Source: an uncultured Candidatus Saccharibacteria bacterium (GTDB lineage Bacteria; Patescibacteria; Saccharimonadia; Saccharimonadales; 2-12-FULL-41-12). From it: a DNA stretch of 27,202 nt. The notes below the pieces were generated by a model, which was given only the letters and a program-made list of their open reading frames with translations, searched no databases and was not told the origin of the DNA. The position numbers and the translations under genes are program-made. The DNA is taken from NCBI GenBank assembly GCA_946478995.1, contig CAMLDK010000003.1, positions 1 to 27,202 on the forward strand, written 5' to 3'. This document shows, piece after piece, positions 24,585 through 27,202 of the stretch; the stretch's first letter is position 1; every line of letters starts with the position of its first letter.

Positions 24585-25879
24585 TGATGCGCCACTACAT
24601 AACCGAACTTGAATTAAAGAACGGTATAAAAGGTCTGTTAATAAATATTCCGGATGCCAGCGTTATGTCTTTTAACTTTGGTTTTCGCGCAGGCGATTAC
24701 TATGCCCCGAAAAACAAGCTGGAAACCGCCCATCTTATGGAACACCTTATACTGGGCGCTAATAAGAAATTCCCCCGGGCTAGGGATTTCCAGGCCGATA
24801 TCCAGAGGAATGGCGCTTATTCGAACGCAAGTACGAGTATATATGACATAAATTATGAAGCGGAGTGTGCTGACTTCGAGTGGAAAAGAATACTCGACAG
24901 GACCACCTTATCGCTGACGCAGCCGCTTTTTCTCGAAGATGAGTTTATAGCTGAATTCGGCAATGTCAAAGAAGAGCTTGCTTCACGTTCCAACAGTCAT
25001 TATTCCCATCTGTCGCTTGCACTCAGGGAAGCCTATGGCCTGAAGTCGGTAACTACGTTTCATAAACGTTATGAAACGATTGAAAGCGTTGGTTTGACCG
25101 ATGTTATAGAACACTACAAAAAGACGCATTATACGGAAAACATGCGTTTTATTATTGCCGGGAAGCTAAATCCTAACCGCCGCCGACATATAAAATCGGT
25201 TTTAGAAAACATAGAGCTGCCAAGTGGCGGCACGGGCCGTAAAAAACTGCCTAAGCAAGTCCCAAAGACACTTAAAAAACCGGTTTTTATAGAGAATGAT
25301 ACGGTTGAAAACTTTTATTTCTACTTCGACACCTTTATAAGAAAACGCATGAACGATAAAGAGATTGACGCAATGAACTTATTAAATAGCATACTGACCG
25401 AAACACTTCACTCTAAAATATTAGGAACAGCCCGCGAACAAGGCCTGGTTTACGGGATGAGCTCAAATATAAATTATGACAATGACTACACAAACTGGTG
25501 GTTTGGATCACAGGTCAGGCCCCAGAATGCAAGGCCGTTGTTTGAAATCATTATCGAAGAACTTCAGAAGGTATTTGACGGAGATATAAGCCAGGAAGAT
25601 ATCAAAGCGGCGAAACAATACAGGCTGGGACAATTCCAAAGGAGCGCGCAGACTGTAAACGGCATAGCTGTCGGATATCTATATAGGTATTTCTTTGACG
25701 AAACTATAGATAATTTCTATGACACGCCAAAGAAAATAAGAGCTGTAACCCGGCCGAGGATCGTCAAAGCCGCCAATGATCTTTTTAGCGAGAAAATATG
25801 GGGCTTAGGAGTGTTAGGCGGAAGCGATAAGCAGGCAGCTGAAAAACTAGCCGGCCAAATAAAAGTTTTGTGGAGATAG
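24584..25879 (+). CDS. M16 family zinc peptidase (pitrilysin/processing-peptidase type)
   Basis: 431 residues, one full M16 pair of domains. The inverted zinc motif is His50-Leu-Met-Glu53-His54 in TAHLMEHLILG, and the third ligand is a glutamate in GNVKEELASRS, about 76 residues later, the family spacing. The C-terminal half has the weaker partner domain with the typical EQGLVYGMSSNINY segment (about 285-298). No signal peptide is visible, so it is cytoplasmic unless exported otherwise. Bacterial relatives act as peptide-degrading or signal-peptide-degrading enzymes, often as heterodimers with a second copy; only one copy is here. It overlaps secA by one base and prfB starts just after it. 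Confidence 0.88.
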   Translation: MMRHYITELELKNGIKGLLINIPDASVMSFNFGFRAGDYYAPKNKLETAHLMEHLILGANKKFPRARDFQADIQRNGAYSNASTSIYDINYEAECADFEWKRILDRTTLSLTQPLFLEDEFIAEFGNVKEELASRSNSHYSHLSLALREAYGLKSVTTFHKRYETIESVGLTDVIEHYKKTHYTENMRFIIAGKLNPNRRRHIKSVLENIELPSGGTGRKKLPKQVPKTLKKPVFIENDTVENFYFYFDTFIRKRMNDKEIDAMNLLNSILTETLHSKILGTAREQGLVYGMSSNINYDNDYTNWWFGSQVRPQNARPLFEIIIEELQKVFDGDISQEDIKAAKQYRLGQFQRSAQTVNGIAVGYLYRYFFDETIDNFYDTPKKIRAVTRPRIVKAANDLFSEKIWGLGVLGGSDKQAAEKLAGQIKVLWR

Positions 25880-25884
25880 TCCAT

Positions 25885-26964
25885 ATGAACCTGGATCGTA
25901 TAGATCGACTCGAACAGGAGATAGCCCAGACCATAAAGTCTATAGACCTGCCCGGACTGGAAAATAAGCGCACCAAGCTTAAGGAGCAAAGCGAAGCGTC
26001 CGGCTTTTGGCAAGATAACAAACGCGCCTCTAAGATAATGAAAGAAATTTCAGAGCTTGATGAGGAAATTAATGTCTGGAAAACATTGCAAAGAGAAATC
26101 AAAGATATTTATGAGCTCGCGTCCCTAAAGGACGAAGAATTAAATGAAGAGATAGAAAACCAGCTCAAAGCTTTGGAGAAAAAATATAAAAGGCAAAAAA
26201 GCGAACTTCATTTCAGCGGCCCTTACGACAAGAATGATGCGATAATTGGAATTTATGCCGGGGCCGGCGGTACGGACGCCCAGGACTGGACAGCGATGCT
26301 GGTTCGGATGTATACGAGATGGGCGGAGATGAATAAATGTAAAATAAATATTATTGATGAATCCCCCGGAGAAGAAGCCGGGATAAAAAGCGCCACCTTG
26401 GAAGTAAAAGGACCGAAGACTTACGGAAAGCTAAAAGGGGAACACGGTGTCCACCGGCTGGTTCGGTTAAGTCCTTTTAATGCCAATAACCTCCGTCAGA
26501 CCAGTTTTGCCAAGGTTGAGGTATTGCCGGAGATAGATGAACCGGAAACTATGCCGCTTGACGAGAATGATTTGAAGATAGATGTTTTCAGGGCGGGAGG
26601 ACACGGCGGCCAGAGCGTCAATACTACCGATTCCGCTGTCCGGGTGACCCATCTGCCCACAAAAGTAACGGTTAGCATACAAAATGAGCGGAGCCAGCTT
26701 CAGAACAAGGAAACTGCCTTGACCATATTAAGGTCCAGGCTGGCTCAGATGCAGATCGCCCAGCACAAGGAAACCATAAGAGACTTAAAGGGCCCAAATC
26801 AGTCAGCCGAATGGGGAAATCAGATAAGGAACTACGTACTTCATCCCTACAATATGGTAAAGGATCTAAGGACGGGTTTTGAGACTTCCGACACCGAGGC
26901 GGTCTTAAACGGTAAGATAAACGGATTTATAGAGGCTTATATTGAAGGGAATGTCAGTCCATAA
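25885..26964 (+). CDS. prfB: Peptide chain release factor 2 (RF2)
   Basis: Reads UAA and UGA. 359 residues from the ATG at 25885, which has GGAG nine bases upstream; the frame also extends to a GTG at 25870 inside the M16 gene. Codon recognition tripeptide Ser-Pro-Phe at 196-198 (VRLSPFNANN) and catalytic GGQ at 241-243 ([16 protein letters not shown]). The usual programmed +1 frameshift near codon 25 is absent: the frame is continuous and there is no in-frame UGA, so this RF2 is not autoregulated that way. prfB followed by ftsE is a common Gram-positive order. Confidence 0.96.
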   Translation: MNLDRIDRLEQEIAQTIKSIDLPGLENKRTKLKEQSEASGFWQDNKRASKIMKEISELDEEINVWKTLQREIKDIYELASLKDEELNEEIENQLKALEKKYKRQKSELHFSGPYDKNDAIIGIYAGAGGTDAQDWTAMLVRMYTRWAEMNKCKINIIDESPGEEAGIKSATLEVKGPKTYGKLKGEHGVHRLVRLSPFNANNLRQTSFAKVEVLPEIDEPETMPLDENDLKIDVFRAGGHGGQSVNTTDSAVRVTHLPTKVTVSIQNERSQLQNKETALTILRSRLAQMQIAQHKETIRDLKGPNQSAEWGNQIRNYVLHPYNMVKDLRTGFETSDTEAVLNGKINGFIEAYIEGNVSP

Positions 26965-26993
26965 AGCCACTACTAGCATAAGAATTTCTTTGT

Positions 26994-26999
26994 TATAAT
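26994..26999 (+). promoter_or_regulatory. -10 box of ftsE
   Basis: Perfect TATAAT at 26994-26999, nine bases before the GTG at 27009. No clear -35 box and no Shine-Dalgarno sequence, in keeping with a near-leaderless start. Confidence 0.55.
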
Positions 27000-27008
27000 A
27001 GCCAGACA

Positions 27009-27202
27009 GTGATACTTCTTGACCGAGTAACAAAAACCTATCCCAAAAGAAAAGACTCCGCTCTCAACCGGTTGAGTTTGCACGTGGAAGCAAAAGAGTT
27101 CGTTATCGTCGTGGGTCCCAGCGGCGCCGGAAAGTCTACACTGCTTAAAATACTTACAAGAGAAGAAAAGCCTAACTCCGGTAAGATCATAGTCGGCGGG
27201 AT
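27009..27202 (+). CDS. ftsE: Cell division ABC transporter ATPase FtsE (3' truncated by the window)
   Basis: The first 64 codons of an ABC ATPase, running off the right edge. From the GTG: MILLDRVTKTYPKRKDSALN, then a short beta strand and EAKEFVIVVGPSGAGKSTLL; the Walker A is GPSGAGKST. The sequence LTREEKPNSGKIIVGG follows. The pattern EFV-VVGPSGAGKSTLLK-L-REE-P-SG is typical of FtsE, the partner of FtsX in controlling peptidoglycan hydrolases during division. Position after prfB supports this, as prfB-ftsE-ftsX is a common order. The signature motif and Walker B lie outside the window. Confidence 0.88.
   Translation, partial: MILLDRVTKTYPKRKDSALNRLSLHVEAKEFVIVVGPSGAGKSTLLKILTREEKPNSGKIIVGG

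Overview
This window looks like a stretch of a small, compact bacterial genome of the Candidate Phyla Radiation (Patescibacteria), most likely Ca. Saccharibacteria. That placement is an inference from gene content and layout: a type-B L31, a stripped-down rpsB-tsf-frr-rseP-proS cluster, a CPR-style cell-surface repeat protein, a heliorhodopsin-like protein, and almost no spacer DNA. Many genes end in TGA and both release factors (RF1 and RF2) are encoded, so the standard bacterial code 11 applies and not the UGA-glycine code of some other CPR lineages. No rRNA, tRNA, IS element, prophage or CRISPR array is visible.

Layout. 1-1363 (+): the C-terminal end of a surface repeat protein, then an exported or membrane protein ending in a hairpin that resembles an ATP-synthase c subunit. 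1364-2788 (-): rpmE2-prfA. 2878-3606 (+): an orphan gene. 3593-7501 (+): rpsB, tsf, frr, rseP and a CPBP protease. 7502-9861 (+): a leader with an apparent proline-codon attenuator, a small unknown gene and proS. 9851-12520 (+): greA, folE and a class I lysyl-tRNA synthetase. 12523-13047 (-) and 13109-14002 (+): divergent msrA and a heliorhodopsin-like seven-helix protein. 14054-17528 (+): tyrA, pheA, a branched-chain-type aminotransferase and a Cas4/RecB-like nuclease, with start/stop contacts at the three internal junctions. 17529-18209 (-): an orphan gene. 18318-19969 (+): serS-hpf. 20023-21904 (+): eno-gpmA. 21975-26964 (+): secA, an M16 peptidase-like gene and prfB. 27009-end (+): the start of ftsE.

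How it works together. Most of the window is translation machinery (S2, EF-Ts, RRF, L31, RF1, RF2, three aminoacyl-tRNA synthetases, HPF) and protein export or membrane proteolysis (SecA, RseP, CPBP, M16). To this are added lower glycolysis (phosphoglycerate mutase and enolase), the last steps of phenylalanine and tyrosine synthesis, and a possible light or oxidative-stress pair (heliorhodopsin-like protein and MsrA). Convergent genes are packed to 0-2 bp. Many first genes have a -10 box ending only 6-11 bases before the start codon, which suggests frequent leaderless transcription beside classical Shine-Dalgarno starts.

The most interesting items are the predicted leader-peptide attenuator in front of proS, the heliorhodopsin-like gene that lacks the usual TM3 glutamate and lies divergent to msrA across a perfect 6+6 inverted repeat, the c-subunit-like hairpin without its carboxylate, and the tyrA-pheA-aminotransferase island in a genome type that usually lacks amino-acid synthesis.
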